64,000 bases of DNA from Hyphomicrobiales bacterium (GTDB lineage Bacteria > Pseudomonadota > Alphaproteobacteria > Rhizobiales > JACESI01), in NCBI GenBank assembly GCA_039989895.1, contig JBDXGY010000006.1:496001-560000 (forward strand), read 5' to 3'. Position numbers and translations under genes: made by a program. Below, piece after piece: positions 15,685 through 27,004 of the stretch. The stretch's first letter is position 1. Each line of letters starts with the position of its first letter. Under the pieces are notes generated by a model, which was not told the origin of the DNA, did no database searches, and saw only the letters and a list, made by a program, of their open reading frames with translations.

Positions 15685-16113
15685 ATGGCGAAAAAAATTC
15701 AAGGATACCTGAAGCTTCAGGTACCAGCGGCGTCGGCATCCCCGTCACCGCCTATCGGTCCAGCCCTCGGTCAGCGTGGTCTGAACATCATGGAATTCTG
15801 TAAGGCGTTTAATGCGGCGACACAGGAAGTCGAAAAAGGCGCGCCAGTGCCTGTGACAATTACCATCTATCAAGATAAGTCGTTCACCTTTGAAATGAAA
15901 ACACCGCCGGTGTCTTTCCTTCTCAAAAAAGCGGCCGGCATGAAAAGTGGGTCACAAACTCCAGGCCGTGAAGCAGTTGCGACAATTCCACGCGCTAAAA
16001 TACGCGAGATTGCCGAAGCTAAAATGAAAGACCTGAACGCCTTTACAATCGAAGCTGCCATGTTGCAGGTCGAAGGTTCTGCCCGTTCAATGGGTTACGC
16101 GGTGGAGGGCTAA
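15685..16113 (+). CDS. rplK: Ribosomal protein L11
   Basis: This 142-residue protein starts [15 protein letters not shown] and has the proline-rich [11 protein letters not shown] switch region that contacts the GTPase-associated centre of 23S rRNA. The length is normal. The rplA gene follows after 4 bases, giving the usual rplKA pair. Confidence 0.98.
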   Translation: MAKKIQGYLKLQVPAASASPSPPIGPALGQRGLNIMEFCKAFNAATQEVEKGAPVPVTITIYQDKSFTFEMKTPPVSFLLKKAAGMKSGSQTPGREAVATIPRAKIREIAEAKMKDLNAFTIEAAMLQVEGSARSMGYAVEG

Positions 16114-16117
16114 TAAG

Positions 16118-16813
16118 ATGGCAAAAGCTGGAAAACGTATGAAGAAAGCCCTTGAGGGTATCGATAAAAACTCAGAGTACACTCTTGAAGAAGCTGTAAA
16201 GATGATAAAAGAGCGGGCGACGAGTAAGTTTGATGAGACAATTGATCTTGTGATGAACCTCGGTGTTGATCCACGTCACGCAGACCAGATGGTTCGTGGT
16301 GTGTGCAATTTGCCAAATGGTACAGGTAAAACAACCCGCGTTGCTGTTTTTGCGCGTGGCGATAAAGCAGAAGAGGCCAAAGCGGCCGGTGCTGATATCG
16401 TTGGAGCTGAAGACCTGATGGAAGCTGTTCAAGGCGGCAAAATCGATTTTGATCGTTGTATCGCAACACCAGACATGATGCCGATTGTCGGTCGTCTTGG
16501 TAAAGTGCTTGGTCCACGCAACCTGATGCCTAACCCAAAAGTTGGCACAGTGACACCTGATGTTAAAAAGGCTGTTGAAGCCGCCAAAGGTGGCGCGGTT
16601 GATTTTCGTGTTGAAAAAGCCGGTATCCTTCACGCAGGTGTAGGCAAAGCAAGCTTCAGCGAAGCCGCGCTTGTCGAAAACATAAAAGCATTCACAGATG
16701 CTGTTCAAAAGGCTAAGCCATCAGGCACAAAAGGCACATTTGTACAGCGCATCGGCCTGTCGTCCACAATGGGCCCAGGTGTAAAAATTGAAGTCGGTAG
16801 CCTTAGCGCTTAA
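16118..16813 (+). CDS. rplA: Ribosomal protein L1
   Basis: The 231-residue L1 protein forms the mobile L1 stalk and can repress its own operon. Visible family marks are [20 protein letters not shown] near residue 36 and [15 protein letters not shown] near residue 127. The gene ends 19 bases before a strong hairpin that separates rplKA from rplJL. Confidence 0.98.
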   Translation: MAKAGKRMKKALEGIDKNSEYTLEEAVKMIKERATSKFDETIDLVMNLGVDPRHADQMVRGVCNLPNGTGKTTRVAVFARGDKAEEAKAAGADIVGAEDLMEAVQGGKIDFDRCIATPDMMPIVGRLGKVLGPRNLMPNPKVGTVTPDVKKAVEAAKGGAVDFRVEKAGILHAGVGKASFSEAALVENIKAFTDAVQKAKPSGTKGTFVQRIGLSSTMGPGVKIEVGSLSA

Positions 16814-16831
16814 CCGATGATTTGAAAGATT

Positions 16832-16859
16832 TTCAAAGACGGTCTTGATCGTCTTTGAA
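16832..16859 (+). promoter_or_regulatory. Perfect 10-bp hairpin between rplA and rplJ
   Basis: TTCAAAGACG (16832-16841) and CGTCTTTGAA (16850-16859) are exact inverted repeats around an 8-base loop. No T tract follows, so it is more likely an RNA processing or partial attenuation element than a full terminator. A further imperfect hairpin lies at 16863-16885. Confidence 0.5.
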
Positions 16860-16933
16860 TTAGGAAAGGGGAGTTTCTCTTTTCCGCCCTGTCCGAGATT
16901 GCGGGTAGCCATCTGTTTAAGATGCGCTTTAAG

Positions 16934-17144
16934 CCAAATGGGCCAGCATGAGATGGGTCAAAACTGAATTTACCAGCGCTACCAATTATTGGGCTGGAAT
17001 TTGGTTTGAACCTTTATTCCTTGTTCTCACTTTTGTGGGGCTTCAAGGGGGCAGGCTAAACCGTCGGTTTGGTCAATTTCTCGGTATCGAGTGAGTAGGC
17101 CATATCGGCAAATGCCATCGGGATGTTTGAGTTCTCAAATATCC
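16934..17144 (+). promoter_or_regulatory. rplJ leader, candidate L10-binding structure
   Basis: The 347 bases between rplA and rplJ hold no gene. CCAAAT/ATTTGG (16934-16939 with 16999-17004) and CCAGC/GCTGG (16943-16947 with 16993-16997) stack into one long helix broken by a GGG/A internal loop, the general shape of an L10 leader. Just before the ribosome binding site, GGATGTTTGAG (17121-17131) pairs with CTCAAATATCC (17134-17144). In other bacteria the L10-L12 complex binds such a leader to repress rplJL. Structure is seen; binding is inferred. Confidence 0.5.
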
Positions 17145-17160
17145 TAAACGGAGAAAAGCA

Positions 17161-17679
17161 GTGGATAGAGCAGAAAAAACTGAGCTCGTCACGTCATTGA
17201 ACGAAGCGTTTAACAGCGCAAGTTCTGTGGTTGTGGCCCACTATGCTGGCCTAACTGTTGCGCAAATGTCTGAGCTTCGTACTCAGATGCGTGAAGCTGG
17301 TGCCAGTGTCAAAGTGGCGAAAAACCGCCTCGTAAAGCTTGCTCTTAAAGGCACGGAAGCTGAACACATTGAAGGTCTGTTTTCAGGCCCGACAATCATC
17401 GCATATGCCGATGATCCAGTTGCAGCTCCAAAGATCGCTTCTGCATTTGCCAAGAAGAACGAAGATTTCGTCATTCTTGGTGGTGCGATGGGATCAACCA
17501 ACCTTGATGTTGATGGTGTGAAGGCTCTTGCCTCTATGCCTTCACTTGATGAGTTGCGCGGTAAAATTGTTGGCTTGCTACAAGCACCAGCTGGCAAAAT
17601 CGCACAAGTCGTCAACGCACCAGCGGGTCAGCTCGCACGTGTGGTTGGTGCATATGCCTCTAAAGATGAAGCGGCCTGA
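17161..17679 (+). CDS. rplJ: Ribosomal protein L10
   Basis: This 172-residue protein anchors the L7/L12 stalk dimers. It starts with GTG at 17161 behind GGAGAAAAG. The N-terminal RNA-binding domain includes [14 protein letters not shown] and [13 protein letters not shown]; the C-terminal helix that holds L12 is alanine-rich. It forms the usual pair with rplL 47 bases downstream. Confidence 0.98.
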   Translation: MDRAEKTELVTSLNEAFNSASSVVVAHYAGLTVAQMSELRTQMREAGASVKVAKNRLVKLALKGTEAEHIEGLFSGPTIIAYADDPVAAPKIASAFAKKNEDFVILGGAMGSTNLDVDGVKALASMPSLDELRGKIVGLLQAPAGKIAQVVNAPAGQLARVVGAYASKDEAA

Positions 17680-17726
17680 GGTCGTAGATCAAACTAAATA
17701 ATGGTTCAAACTAAGGAAATGAAAAA

Positions 17727-18104
17727 ATGGCTGATTTGGAAAAAATCGTAGACGATCTGTCTGCCCTTACAGTGTTGGAAGCTGCTGAGCTTTCAAAATT
17801 GCTTGAAGATAAATGGGGCGTATCTGCCGCAGCACCTGTTGCTGCTGTTGCTGCTGCACCTGGTGCTGGTGGCGGTGAAGCCGCTGAAGCAAAAACTGAA
17901 TTTGATGTTATTCTTGCTGGCGTTGGTGATAAGAAAATCAACGTCATCAAAGAAGTTCGCGGCATCACAGGTCTTGGCCTGAAAGAAGCGAAAGACCTTG
18001 TTGAAGCAGCTCCTAAGGCTGTTAAAGAAGGCGTATCTAAAGAAGAAGCTGAAGAGATCAAAGGCAAGCTTGAAGCTGCTGGCGCCTCTGCTGAAGTTAA
18101 GTAA
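17727..18104 (+). CDS. rplL: Ribosomal protein L7/L12
   Basis: This 125-residue acidic stalk protein has an N-terminal dimerisation helix, an alanine/glycine-rich hinge (about residues 35-55) and a C-terminal domain with [20 protein letters not shown] that binds translation factors. The layout and length are normal. Confidence 0.98.
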   Translation: MADLEKIVDDLSALTVLEAAELSKLLEDKWGVSAAAPVAAVAAAPGAGGGEAAEAKTEFDVILAGVGDKKINVIKEVRGITGLGLKEAKDLVEAAPKAVKEGVSKEEAEEIKGKLEAAGASAEVK

Positions 18105-18141
18105 GACTTCTAAGCAATCTTCTTTTGAAGAGCTAAAATCG

Positions 18142-18171
18142 GGTGTGTTTGGTCTTAAAATCAAACACACC
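18142..18171 (+). promoter_or_regulatory. Perfect 10-bp hairpin between rplL and rpoB
   Basis: GGTGTGTTTG (18142-18151) pairs exactly with CAAACACACC (18162-18171) over a 10-base loop. It lacks a T tract. In Escherichia coli an attenuator and an RNase III site lie in the same spacer, and this hairpin may play one of those roles. Confidence 0.5.
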
Positions 18172-18265
18172 TGTTGACGTCTCAAGTTGAGGCGAACTTG
18201 TAAATGTTGCTTTTCCAATCGTCCAGCGATTACGCGGTGGACGATTTGATAATCAACTTATTTGG

Positions 18266-18344
18266 TTTCACTGTGCAGTGGTGTTTGAGCGGCACGAACG
18301 GCAGTGAAATATAACCAAACCGATCTTATCGCTCAATAGATCGG
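18266..18344 (+). promoter_or_regulatory. rpoB leader with alternative pairings
   Basis: TTTCACTG (18266-18273) can pair with CAGTGAAA (18302-18309), or its CACTG part can form a tight local hairpin with CAGTG at 18276-18280. A separate hairpin CCGATCT/AGATCGG (18320-18326 with 18338-18344) ends 7 bases before the GGAG ribosome binding site. The two alternative foldings cannot coexist, which would allow regulation, but nothing shows that it occurs. Confidence 0.35.
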
Positions 18345-18359
18345 ACTATAGGAGCGAAA

Positions 18360-21300
18360 ATGGCCCAAGCATTTTCCGGTCGCAGACGTCTGCGTAAATA
18401 TTACGGCACCATCACCGAAGTAGCAGAAATGCCAAACCTGATTGAGGTGCAAAAAGCATCTTACGATCAGTTTTTGCAGGTTGCAAAACAAGATGACGGT
18501 GGCCGTATTGAAGAAGGCCTTCAGGCTGTCTTTAAATCAGTATTCCCTATTTCCGATTTTTCTGGCTCATCTTTGCTGGAATATGTGTCCTATGAATATG
18601 AAGCACCAAAATACGACGTAGAAGAATGTCGCCAGCGTGGCATGACCTATTCCGCGCCATTGAAAGTGACGCTTCGCCTTATCGTGTTTGATATTGACGA
18701 AGACACAGGCGCCAAGTCAGTGAAAGACATCAAAGAACAAGATGTTTACATGGGCGATATGCCGTTCATGACTGGCAATGGTACATTTGTTGTCAATGGT
18801 ACAGAGCGCGTGATTGTTTCTCAAATGCACCGCTCACCGGGCGTGTTCTTTGATCACGACAAAGGCAAAACGCATTCTTCAGGCAAGCTCTTGTTTGCCT
18901 CGCGCATTATTCCTTACCGTGGTTCATGGCTTGATATTGAGTTTGATGCGAAAGACATCATTCACGCGCGTATCGACCGTCGCCGTAAACTACCGGCAAC
19001 CACATTGCTTTATGCATTGGGTTACAGCCCTGAAAGTGTTTTGGCTGAATATTATAACACAATTAAATACACACGCTCAGGCGAAGGCTGGCGTATCCCA
19101 TTTGATGGCGATTACTACAAAGGCCAAAAAGCAAAAGCCGATATGGTAGATGCTGACTCTGGTGAAGTGGTGATTGAATCAGGTAAGAAAATTACCGCGC
19201 GCACAGTCAAGCAGCTTGCAGAAAAAGGCGTCAAAGATCTTCAAGTTGAAAACGACGATTTGATTGGTCGTTATGTCTCAAAAGACATGATCAACATGGA
19301 AAACGGCGCGATTTTTGCTGAAGCCGGTGACGAGATTGATGCTGAAATTCTAGAAGCCATGATCGAATATGGTTTCACTGAGTTTGATCTTCTCGACATT
19401 GACCATGTGAATATTGGTCCTTATCTGCGCAACACGCTTGCCGCTGATAAAAATGATAGCCGTGAAGGCGCCTTGTTCGATATTTATCGTGTGATGCGTC
19501 CTGGTGAGCCACCGACGATTGAGACGGCTGAAGCCATGTTCCAATCATTGTTCTTCGATTCAGAACGCTATGATTTGTCAGCTGTTGGCCGCGTGAAAAT
19601 GAACATGCGCATGGGGCTTGATGCGGAAGACACGGTTCGTGTTCTTCGTAAGGAAGACATCACAGAAGTTGTGCGCACCTTGATCGATCTACGCGATGGT
19701 CGCGGCGAGATTGACGATATTGATAACCTCGGCAACCGCCGCGTTCGCTCTGTTGGCGAATTGATGGAAAATCAGTATCGCGTTGGTCTCCTTCGCATGG
19801 AGCGCGCCATTAAAGAACGCATGTCTTCTGTCGAAATCGATACAGTGATGCCGCAAGATCTCATCAACGCTAAACCGGCAGCGGCCGCTGTGCGTGAGTT
19901 CTTCGGTTCATCACAATTGTCACAGTTTATGGACCAAACGAACCCGCTATCCGAGATTACGCACAAGCGTCGTCTTTCAGCGCTTGGGCCTGGTGGTCTT
20001 ACCCGTGAACGTGCTGGTTTTGAAGTGCGCGATGTGCACCCAACTCACTACGGTCGTATTTGTCCAATTGAAACACCTGAGGGACCAAACATTGGTCTTA
20101 TCAACTCATTGGCTACTTTTGCGAGGGTCAATAAATACGGCTTTATTGAAAGCCCATACCGCAAAGTGGTTGATGGTGCTGTTACAACTGAGGTTGTTTA
20201 TCTTTCTGCAATGGAAGAGGCCAATTATGTGGTGGCTCAGGCGAATGCCCCGCTGGATGAAAGCTATAAATTTGTCAATGATACCGTACAGGCTCGCCAT
20301 GCTGGCGAAGTGTTGATTACGCCCGTTGACAATGTCGACCTAATGGATGTGTCACCGAAACAGCTCGTATCTGTTGCGGCGTCGCTTATTCCATTCCTTG
20401 AAAACGATGATGCGAACCGCGCTTTGATGGGTTCAAACATGATGCGTCAGGCTGTGCCGCTTCTACGTGCCGAGGCTCCATTCGTGGGGACAGGTATGGA
20501 AGCTGTTGTGGCGCGCGATTCTGGTGCGGCCATTGGTGCGCGCCGTGCGGGTATTGTTGACCAAGTGGATGCAACACGGATTGTTATTCGTGCGACAGAG
20601 GATCTCGATCCTTCCCGTCCAGGTGTCGATATTTATCGTCTTCAAAAGTTCCAGCGTTCAAACCAGAACACCTGTATCAATCAGCGTCCGCTGGTCCGCA
20701 TGGGTGATTTCGTAACCAAAGGCGATATCATCGCTGACGGTCCGTCGACTGATCTGGGTGACTTGGCTCTTGGCCGTAACACGCTCGTGGCGTTTATGCC
20801 TTGGAATGGTTACAACTACGAGGATTCAATTCTTCTATCTGAGCGCATTGTGCGTGATGACGTGTTTACTTCGATTCACATCGAAGAATTCGAAGTCATG
20901 GCCCGTGATACCAAGCTTGGCCCTGAAGAAATCACACGTGATATTCCAAATGTCTCGGAAGAGGCGCTTCGAAATCTCGATGAGGCTGGTATCGTTTATA
21001 TTGGTGCTGAGGTTACTGCCGGTGACATTCTTGTCGGCAAGATCACACCAAAAGGCGAAAGCCCGATGACACCAGAAGAAAAGCTTCTTCGTGCCATCTT
21101 TGGTGAGAAAGCTTCTGACGTTCGCGATACATCTTTGCGTGTTCCTCCTGGGGACACAGGGACAATCGTTGAAGTTCGTGTGTTCAATCGCCACGGCGTT
21201 GAAAAAGACGAGCGTGCGATGTCTATCGAGCGTGAAGAAATCGAAAGCCTTGCTAAAGATAGAGATGACGAGCAGTCAATTCTTGACCGTAACGTTTACT

Positions 21301-22505
21301 CACGTCTCAGCGATACATTGGTTGGTAAAACAGCCATTGGTGGACCTAAAGGCTTCTCAGGCGAGAAGAAACTAAGCCTTGAATTGCTGGAAGAATTTCC
21401 ACGCTCTCATTGGTGGCAGTTTGCTTTTGCTGATGAGAAATTCATGGGCGAACTGGAAGCGCTGCGCGGCCAATATGATGAAAGCCGGAAGCTTCTTGAA
21501 CAACGCTTCATCGATAAGGTTGAAAAACTCCAGCGCGGTGATGAATTGCCACCTGGCGTGATGAAAATGGTCAAAGTTTTTGTTGCGATTAAACGCAAAA
21601 TTCAGCCTGGTGATAAAATGGCTGGCCGTCACGGCAACAAAGGGGTGGTCTCGAAGATCGTTCCTGTCGAAGATATGCCATTCCTAGAAGATGGTCAGCA
21701 TGTTGATATCGTGTTGAACCCGCTTGGTGTGCCATCGCGTATGAACGTGGGGCAAATTCTCGAAACACACCTTGGTTGGGCGTGTGCCGGCATGGGCCAG
21801 AAAATTGGCGTCATGATGGATGAGTACAGACGCACAGGTGAACTGGAAGAGGTCCGCAAGGAAATCGAAGCTGTCTATTCAGGTAGTGTCAAAAACGAGA
21901 AGGTCTCGGAATATTCTGACGAAGAAATCAAACTCGTTGGCGAACAGCTTTCACACGGTGTGTGCATTGCAACGCCGGTCTTTGATGGTGCGCGTGAGCC
22001 GGATGTGGTCGAAATGCTTGAGCGTGGCGGTCTACATAAATCGGGTCAGTCTATTCTTTATGATGGGCGTACAGGCGAGCAGTTCGATCGTCGTGTGACA
22101 GTTGGCTATATCTATATGCTTAAACTGCATCACCTTGTAGATGATAAAATCCACGCTCGTTCGATTGGTCCATATTCGCTTGTCACCCAGCAGCCGCTTG
22201 GTGGTAAAGCACAATTTGGTGGCCAGCGATTTGGTGAGATGGAAGTCTGGGCACTTGAAGCTTATGGCGCAGCCTACACCTTGCAAGAAATGCTTACCGT
22301 TAAGTCTGATGACGTGGCGGGCCGTACCAAAGTGTACGAGGCAATCGTGCGTGGGGATGATACTTTTGAAGCTGGCATTCCAGAAAGCTTCAACGTTCTT
22401 ATCAAGGAAATGCGTTCTCTCGGTCTTAATGTTCAACTCGAAAACTCCATCGAAATGGAAGATGGCGTGACGATTGATCATGAACCAAGCGAGCCAGCCG
22501 AATAG
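18360..22505 (+). CDS. rpoB: RNA polymerase beta subunit
   Basis: The 1381-residue beta subunit includes the rifampicin-pocket region near residues 515-545 ([20 protein letters not shown], then [10 protein letters not shown]) with the usual D, H and S residues, so no classical rifampicin-resistance change is present. The [17 protein letters not shown] segment, the [12 protein letters not shown] catalytic-region motif and the C-terminal [18 protein letters not shown] clamp motif are all intact. It is followed by rpoC after 127 bases. Confidence 0.99.
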   Translation: MAQAFSGRRRLRKYYGTITEVAEMPNLIEVQKASYDQFLQVAKQDDGGRIEEGLQAVFKSVFPISDFSGSSLLEYVSYEYEAPKYDVEECRQRGMTYSAPLKVTLRLIVFDIDEDTGAKSVKDIKEQDVYMGDMPFMTGNGTFVVNGTERVIVSQMHRSPGVFFDHDKGKTHSSGKLLFASRIIPYRGSWLDIEFDAKDIIHARIDRRRKLPATTLLYALGYSPESVLAEYYNTIKYTRSGEGWRIPFDGDYYKGQKAKADMVDADSGEVVIESGKKITARTVKQLAEKGVKDLQVENDDLIGRYVSKDMINMENGAIFAEAGDEIDAEILEAMIEYGFTEFDLLDIDHVNIGPYLRNTLAADKNDSREGALFDIYRVMRPGEPPTIETAEAMFQSLFFDSERYDLSAVGRVKMNMRMGLDAEDTVRVLRKEDITEVVRTLIDLRDGRGEIDDIDNLGNRRVRSVGELMENQYRVGLLRMERAIKERMSSVEIDTVMPQDLINAKPAAAAVREFFGSSQLSQFMDQTNPLSEITHKRRLSALGPGGLTRERAGFEVRDVHPTHYGRICPIETPEGPNIGLINSLATFARVNKYGFIESPYRKVVDGAVTTEVVYLSAMEEANYVVAQANAPLDESYKFVNDTVQARHAGEVLITPVDNVDLMDVSPKQLVSVAASLIPFLENDDANRALMGSNMMRQAVPLLRAEAPFVGTGMEAVVARDSGAAIGARRAGIVDQVDATRIVIRATEDLDPSRPGVDIYRLQKFQRSNQNTCINQRPLVRMGDFVTKGDIIADGPSTDLGDLALGRNTLVAFMPWNGYNYEDSILLSERIVRDDVFTSIHIEEFEVMARDTKLGPEEITRDIPNVSEEALRNLDEAGIVYIGAEVTAGDILVGKITPKGESPMTPEEKLLRAIFGEKASDVRDTSLRVPPGDTGTIVEVRVFNRHGVEKDERAMSIEREEIESLAKDRDDEQSILDRNVYSRLSDTLVGKTAIGGPKGFSGEKKLSLELLEEFPRSHWWQFAFADEKFMGELEALRGQYDESRKLLEQRFIDKVEKLQRGDELPPGVMKMVKVFVAIKRKIQPGDKMAGRHGNKGVVSKIVPVEDMPFLEDGQHVDIVLNPLGVPSRMNVGQILETHLGWACAGMGQKIGVMMDEYRRTGELEEVRKEIEAVYSGSVKNEKVSEYSDEEIKLVGEQLSHGVCIATPVFDGAREPDVVEMLERGGLHKSGQSILYDGRTGEQFDRRVTVGYIYMLKLHHLVDDKIHARSIGPYSLVTQQPLGGKAQFGGQRFGEMEVWALEAYGAAYTLQEMLTVKSDDVAGRTKVYEAIVRGDDTFEAGIPESFNVLIKEMRSLGLNVQLENSIEMEDGVTIDHEPSEPAE

Positions 22506-22521
22506 GTAACAGCGCACCACT

Positions 22522-22549
22522 GTCAGGCGACAAATAGTTGTTGCCTGAC
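22522..22549 (+). promoter_or_regulatory. 12-bp hairpin between rpoB and rpoC
   Basis: GTCAGGCGACAA (22522-22533) pairs with TTGTTGCCTGAC (22538-22549) with a single G-T wobble and a four-base loop. No T tract follows. It may stabilise transcript ends or be a processing site within rpoBC mRNA. Confidence 0.45.
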
Positions 22550-22632
22550 CCCCGTGTTTACGGAAATAACCGCGACTCTGATAAGGAAGGCGCGATATTT
22601 CCAAAAAGGGCCAAGCCCAGAAGGAAGAAGCA

Positions 22633-25600
22633 ATGAATCAGGATCTTGCACACGTCTTCAGTCCACATGCACCTGCTCAGACTTTTGATCAGATCAAAAT
22701 CACAATAGCCAGTCCGGAAAAAATCCGTTCATGGTCTTTCGGTGAGATCAAAAAACCTGAAACCATCAACTATCGTACTTTCAAGCCAGAAAAAGATGGC
22801 TTGTTTTGCGCGCGTATTTTCGGCCCCGTAAAAGACTATGAGTGTCTGTGCGGAAAATATAAGCGCATGAAATACAAAGGCGTCATCTGTGAGAAATGTG
22901 GTGTTGAAGTCACTTTGCAACGCGTTCGTCGTGAACGCATGGGTCATATCGACCTTGCCGCACCAGTTGCTCACATCTGGTTTTTGAAGTCATTGCCATC
23001 GCGCATCGGTCAGCTGCTTGATATGACGCTAAAAGGTCTTGAGCGCGTTCTTTATTTTGAGAGCTTCGTCGTGACAGAGCCAGGTCTCACACCGATGAAG
23101 GAATTCCAGCTTCTTTCCGAAGAAGAATACATGGTTGCCCAAGACGAATATGGTGTGGATTCATTCACCGCCATGATCGGTGCTGAAGCGATCAAGGAAA
23201 TTCTGGCTGGTCTTGATCTTGAGCAACTCGCTGTTGATCTACGTCAGGAAATTGCAGAATCAACCACTGAGTTGAAGCCTAAGAAATTGGCTAAACGTCT
23301 TAAAGTGGTCGAAGCGTTCCTTGAATCAGGTAACCGCCCTGAGTGGATGATCATGGACATTGTCCCTGTAATACCACCAGACCTACGCCCATTGGTTCCA
23401 TTGGATGGTGGTCGCTTTGCCACATCCGATCTCAACGACCTTTATCGTCGTGTGATCAACCGGAACAACCGACTGAAGCGTCTGATTGAACTGCGCGCTC
23501 CAGATATCATTATTCGTAACGAAAAACGCATGTTGCAAGAAGCTGTTGATGCGCTGTTCGATAATGGTCGTCGTGGTCGTGTGATTACAGGCGCGAACAA
23601 GCGTCCGCTGAAATCACTTTCCGATATGCTGAAAGGCAAGCAGGGCCGTTTCCGTCAAAACTTGCTCGGTAAACGCGTTGACTACTCAGGCCGTTCCGTG
23701 ATTGTGACAGGTCCTGAGTTGAAATTGCACCAATGTGGTTTGCCGAAGAAAATGGCGCTTGAACTCTTCAAGCCATTCATCTATTCGCGCCTTGATGCGA
23801 AGGGCTATTCTTCTACTGTCAAACAGGCGAAGAAACTGGTTGAGAAAGAAAAGCCGGAAGTTTGGGATATTCTGGATGAGGTTATTCGCGAACACCCAGT
23901 TCTCTTGAACCGTGCGCCAACGCTTCACCGTTTGGGTATTCAAGCCTTTGAACCGGTCTTGATTGAAGGTAAAGCGATCAACCTGCATCCGCTTGTTTGT
24001 TCTGCCTTTAACGCCGACTTCGATGGTGACCAAATGGCCGTCCACGTGCCGCTTTCATTGGAAGCACAGTTGGAAGCCCGTGTGTTGATGATGTCTACCA
24101 ATAACATTCTGCACCCAGCGAATGGTCATCCGATTATCGTGCCGTCACAAGATATGGTTCTCGGCCTTTATTACCTCTCAATCATTGCAGAAAATGAGCC
24201 AGGCGAAGGCATGGCGTTTTCTGATATGGGTGAGATACACCATGCGCTCGACAACAATGTTGTGACATTGCACACCAAAATTCGCGGTCGTTTCAAGTCC
24301 GTTGATGCAGAAGGTAAGCCGACTTCAGAAATCTTCGACACAACGCCAGGTCGTATGATCCTTGGTAGTCATTTGCCGAAGAATGCAAATATTCCATTTA
24401 GTATTGTCAACCAGGAGATGACTAAGAAAGACATCTCGAACATGATTGATCAGGTTTATCGTCATTGCGGTCAAAAAGACACGGTGATTTTCTGTGACCA
24501 GATCATGTCACTTGGTTTCAGCAATGCTTGTACGGCAGGTATTTCGTTCGGTATGGATGACATGGTTATTCCAGACTCGAAATACACAATGGTGGATAGC
24601 ACTGAATCGCTCGCCTCAGAATTCGAGCAGCAATATCAAGACGGTCTCATCACGCAGGGCGAAAAATACAACAAGGTTGTTGATGCTTGGGCGAAATGTA
24701 CTGACAAGATCGCTGACGAAATGATGGGCGAAATTAAAGCCGTTAAATTCGACGAGGAATCAGGGCGTCAATTGCCAATGAACTCGGTCTATATGATGGC
24801 TCACTCCGGTGCGCGTGGTTCACCTAAACAGATGCGTCAGCTTGCTGGTATGCGTGGTTTGATGGCGAAACCAGATGGTTCGATTATTGAAACACCGATT
24901 ACCTCTAACTTTAAAGAGGGTCTGACCGTGATGGAATACTTCAACTCCACTCACGGTGCCCGTAAGGGTCTTGCGGATACCGCGCTGAAAACAGCCAACT
25001 CCGGTTATCTAACACGCCGTCTTGTTGATGTTGCGCAAGATTGCATCATTAACGAGATTGATTGTGGTACAACGGCTGGTCTAACAATGCAGCCGATCGT
25101 GGATAGCGGTCAGGTTGTAGCGACAATCGGTAGTCGGGTTCTTGGTCGCTTTACCGCTGATCCGGTTTTGCACCCAACAACGGGTGATGTGATCGTTGCA
25201 GAAGGCATTTGTATTGATGAGGATGATGTTGTGGCGATTGAAGCCGCAAACGTTCAAACAATCCGCATTCGTTCTGTGCTGACTTGCGAAACCAAAATCG
25301 GCGTCTGTGCGACCTGTTATGGTCGTGACCTTGCGCGCGGCACTGCCGTGAACATGGGTGAGGCCGTTGGCGTGATCGCAGCGCAATCAATCGGTGAGCC
25401 AGGTACTCAGCTTACCATGCGTACGTTCCACGTTGGTGGTACAGCGCAGGTTGTTGATAGTTCGTTCCTTGAATCAAACTATGAAGGCACCATCAAAATC
25501 AAAAACCGTAATGTGGTTCGCGATTCTGAAGACAAGCTCATTGTTATGGGCCGGAACATGTCAATCATCGTGGTTGATACAGACGGTACAGAACGCGCCA

Positions 25601-26853
25601 CGCACAAGGTCAACTATGGTGCCCGCATCTTCGTTGATGATGGTGATAAGATCAAAGCCGGCCAACGTATGGCTGAATGGGATCCATATACACGACCAGT
25701 CGTTACAGAAGTATCCGGTGTTATCGGCTTTGAAGATTTGGTTGACGGAGCTTCTGTCTCTGAGACCACAGATGAAAGCACAGGTATCACCAAACGTGTT
25801 GTAACCGATTGGCGTTCAAACGCTCGCAATGGCGATTTGAAACCAGCGATTGTCATCCATAAAGAAGATGGCACAATCGAACAACTGAGCCGTGGGTCAG
25901 ATGCCCGCTATATGCTTTCAGTGGATTCAATTCTGTCTGTTGATCTTGGTGCTAAAGTTCATGCTGGTGACGTTCTTGCGCGTATTCCACTGGAAAGTGC
26001 AAAAACGAAAGATATTACCGGTGGCTTGCCACGGGTGGCTGAACTGTTTGAAGCACGCCGTCCAAAAGATTGCGCTGTGATCGCTGAAATTGATGGCACG
26101 ATTAAATTCGGTCGTGACTATAAAAACAAGCGCCGCATTGTGATTGAGCCGCACGAAGAGGGAGCTGAAAACTCGGAATACCTCATTCCAAAAGGTAAAC
26201 CGTTCCACCTTCAAGAAGGCGATGCAATCGAGAAGGGTGAGTACATTCTTGATGGTAATCCAGCTCCACATGACATCCTTGCAATTAAGGGCGTTGAGGC
26301 GCTGGCTTCATATCTCGTGAATGAGATTCAAGAGGTCTATCGTCTGCAGGGTGTGACAATCAACGATAAGCACATTGAGACGATCGTTCGTCAGATGCTT
26401 CAAAAAATCGAAATTACCGATCCAGGTGATAGTGATTATTTGAAAGATGAGCAAGTTGACCGCACCGAACTGGATGCGGCGAATGCGAAACTCATCGATG
26501 AGGCTCGCACACCTGCGACAGGTAACCCTGTTCTTCTTGGGATTACTAAAGCATCGCTGCAAACACGTTCGTTCATCTCGGCTGCTTCCTTCCAGGAAAC
26601 AACCCGTGTGCTTACTGAAGCAGCTGTGGCTGGTAAAATCGATACGCTCGACGGTCTCAAAGAGAATGTCATCGTGGGTCGCCTCATTCCAGCTGGTACA
26701 GGCGGTTCTATGGCAGGTTTGCGTCAGGTCGCAGGCCGCAGAGATGATCTCATCATCGAAGAACAGCGCAAAATGTCTGGTCTGGGTGAGTCAGAAACCA
26801 TGCTGGCAGATATGCGTGAAGGTGATGCGCCGGAAGCAGAACCTGCTGAATAG
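22633..26853 (+). CDS. rpoC: RNA polymerase beta' subunit
   Basis: This is a full-length beta' subunit of 1406 residues. The N-terminal zinc site ([20 protein letters not shown]), the catalytic [12 protein letters not shown] loop near residues 460-470, the bridge-helix region and the second zinc cysteine set ([13 protein letters not shown]) are all present. The gene ends in a canonical intrinsic terminator. A decayed copy of two pieces of this gene lies 1.5-1.8 kb downstream (28351-28622). Confidence 0.99.
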   Translation: MNQDLAHVFSPHAPAQTFDQIKITIASPEKIRSWSFGEIKKPETINYRTFKPEKDGLFCARIFGPVKDYECLCGKYKRMKYKGVICEKCGVEVTLQRVRRERMGHIDLAAPVAHIWFLKSLPSRIGQLLDMTLKGLERVLYFESFVVTEPGLTPMKEFQLLSEEEYMVAQDEYGVDSFTAMIGAEAIKEILAGLDLEQLAVDLRQEIAESTTELKPKKLAKRLKVVEAFLESGNRPEWMIMDIVPVIPPDLRPLVPLDGGRFATSDLNDLYRRVINRNNRLKRLIELRAPDIIIRNEKRMLQEAVDALFDNGRRGRVITGANKRPLKSLSDMLKGKQGRFRQNLLGKRVDYSGRSVIVTGPELKLHQCGLPKKMALELFKPFIYSRLDAKGYSSTVKQAKKLVEKEKPEVWDILDEVIREHPVLLNRAPTLHRLGIQAFEPVLIEGKAINLHPLVCSAFNADFDGDQMAVHVPLSLEAQLEARVLMMSTNNILHPANGHPIIVPSQDMVLGLYYLSIIAENEPGEGMAFSDMGEIHHALDNNVVTLHTKIRGRFKSVDAEGKPTSEIFDTTPGRMILGSHLPKNANIPFSIVNQEMTKKDISNMIDQVYRHCGQKDTVIFCDQIMSLGFSNACTAGISFGMDDMVIPDSKYTMVDSTESLASEFEQQYQDGLITQGEKYNKVVDAWAKCTDKIADEMMGEIKAVKFDEESGRQLPMNSVYMMAHSGARGSPKQMRQLAGMRGLMAKPDGSIIETPITSNFKEGLTVMEYFNSTHGARKGLADTALKTANSGYLTRRLVDVAQDCIINEIDCGTTAGLTMQPIVDSGQVVATIGSRVLGRFTADPVLHPTTGDVIVAEGICIDEDDVVAIEAANVQTIRIRSVLTCETKIGVCATCYGRDLARGTAVNMGEAVGVIAAQSIGEPGTQLTMRTFHVGGTAQVVDSSFLESNYEGTIKIKNRNVVRDSEDKLIVMGRNMSIIVVDTDGTERATHKVNYGARIFVDDGDKIKAGQRMAEWDPYTRPVVTEVSGVIGFEDLVDGASVSETTDESTGITKRVVTDWRSNARNGDLKPAIVIHKEDGTIEQLSRGSDARYMLSVDSILSVDLGAKVHAGDVLARIPLESAKTKDITGGLPRVAELFEARRPKDCAVIAEIDGTIKFGRDYKNKRRIVIEPHEEGAENSEYLIPKGKPFHLQEGDAIEKGEYILDGNPAPHDILAIKGVEALASYLVNEIQEVYRLQGVTINDKHIETIVRQMLQKIEITDPGDSDYLKDEQVDRTELDAANAKLIDEARTPATGNPVLLGITKASLQTRSFISAASFQETTRVLTEAAVAGKIDTLDGLKENVIVGRLIPAGTGGSMAGLRQVAGRRDDLIIEEQRKMSGLGESETMLADMREGDAPEAEPAE

Positions 26854-26877
26854 GGCAGGGTTCTTCATAGCAGAATT

Positions 26878-26907
26878 AAAAACGCGGGCTTTAGAGCCCG
26901 CGTTTTT
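26878..26907 (+). terminator. Intrinsic terminator after rpoC
   Basis: A 13-bp stem of A-tract plus CGCGGGCT pairs with AGCCCGCG plus T-tract around a TTAG loop, followed by T residues to 26907. It ends the beta operon 25 bases after the rpoC stop. The 17 bases at 26898-26914 recur exactly at 28606-28622. Confidence 0.95.
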
Positions 26908-27004
26908 GTTTTGGTGGCTGTAATACACACCAAAATATAGATATTAAAATCCCAACTAATAGGGCAAGCCATTGAAATTAATTGGGCTTTAAATTCAGTG
27001 TTAG

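Noticed and set aside
19515-20000. Rifampicin-resistance variant in rpoB
   Set aside because: The pocket residues in [10 protein letters not shown] and [10 protein letters not shown] are the usual wild-type ones; the DQTN variant is common in alphaproteobacteria.
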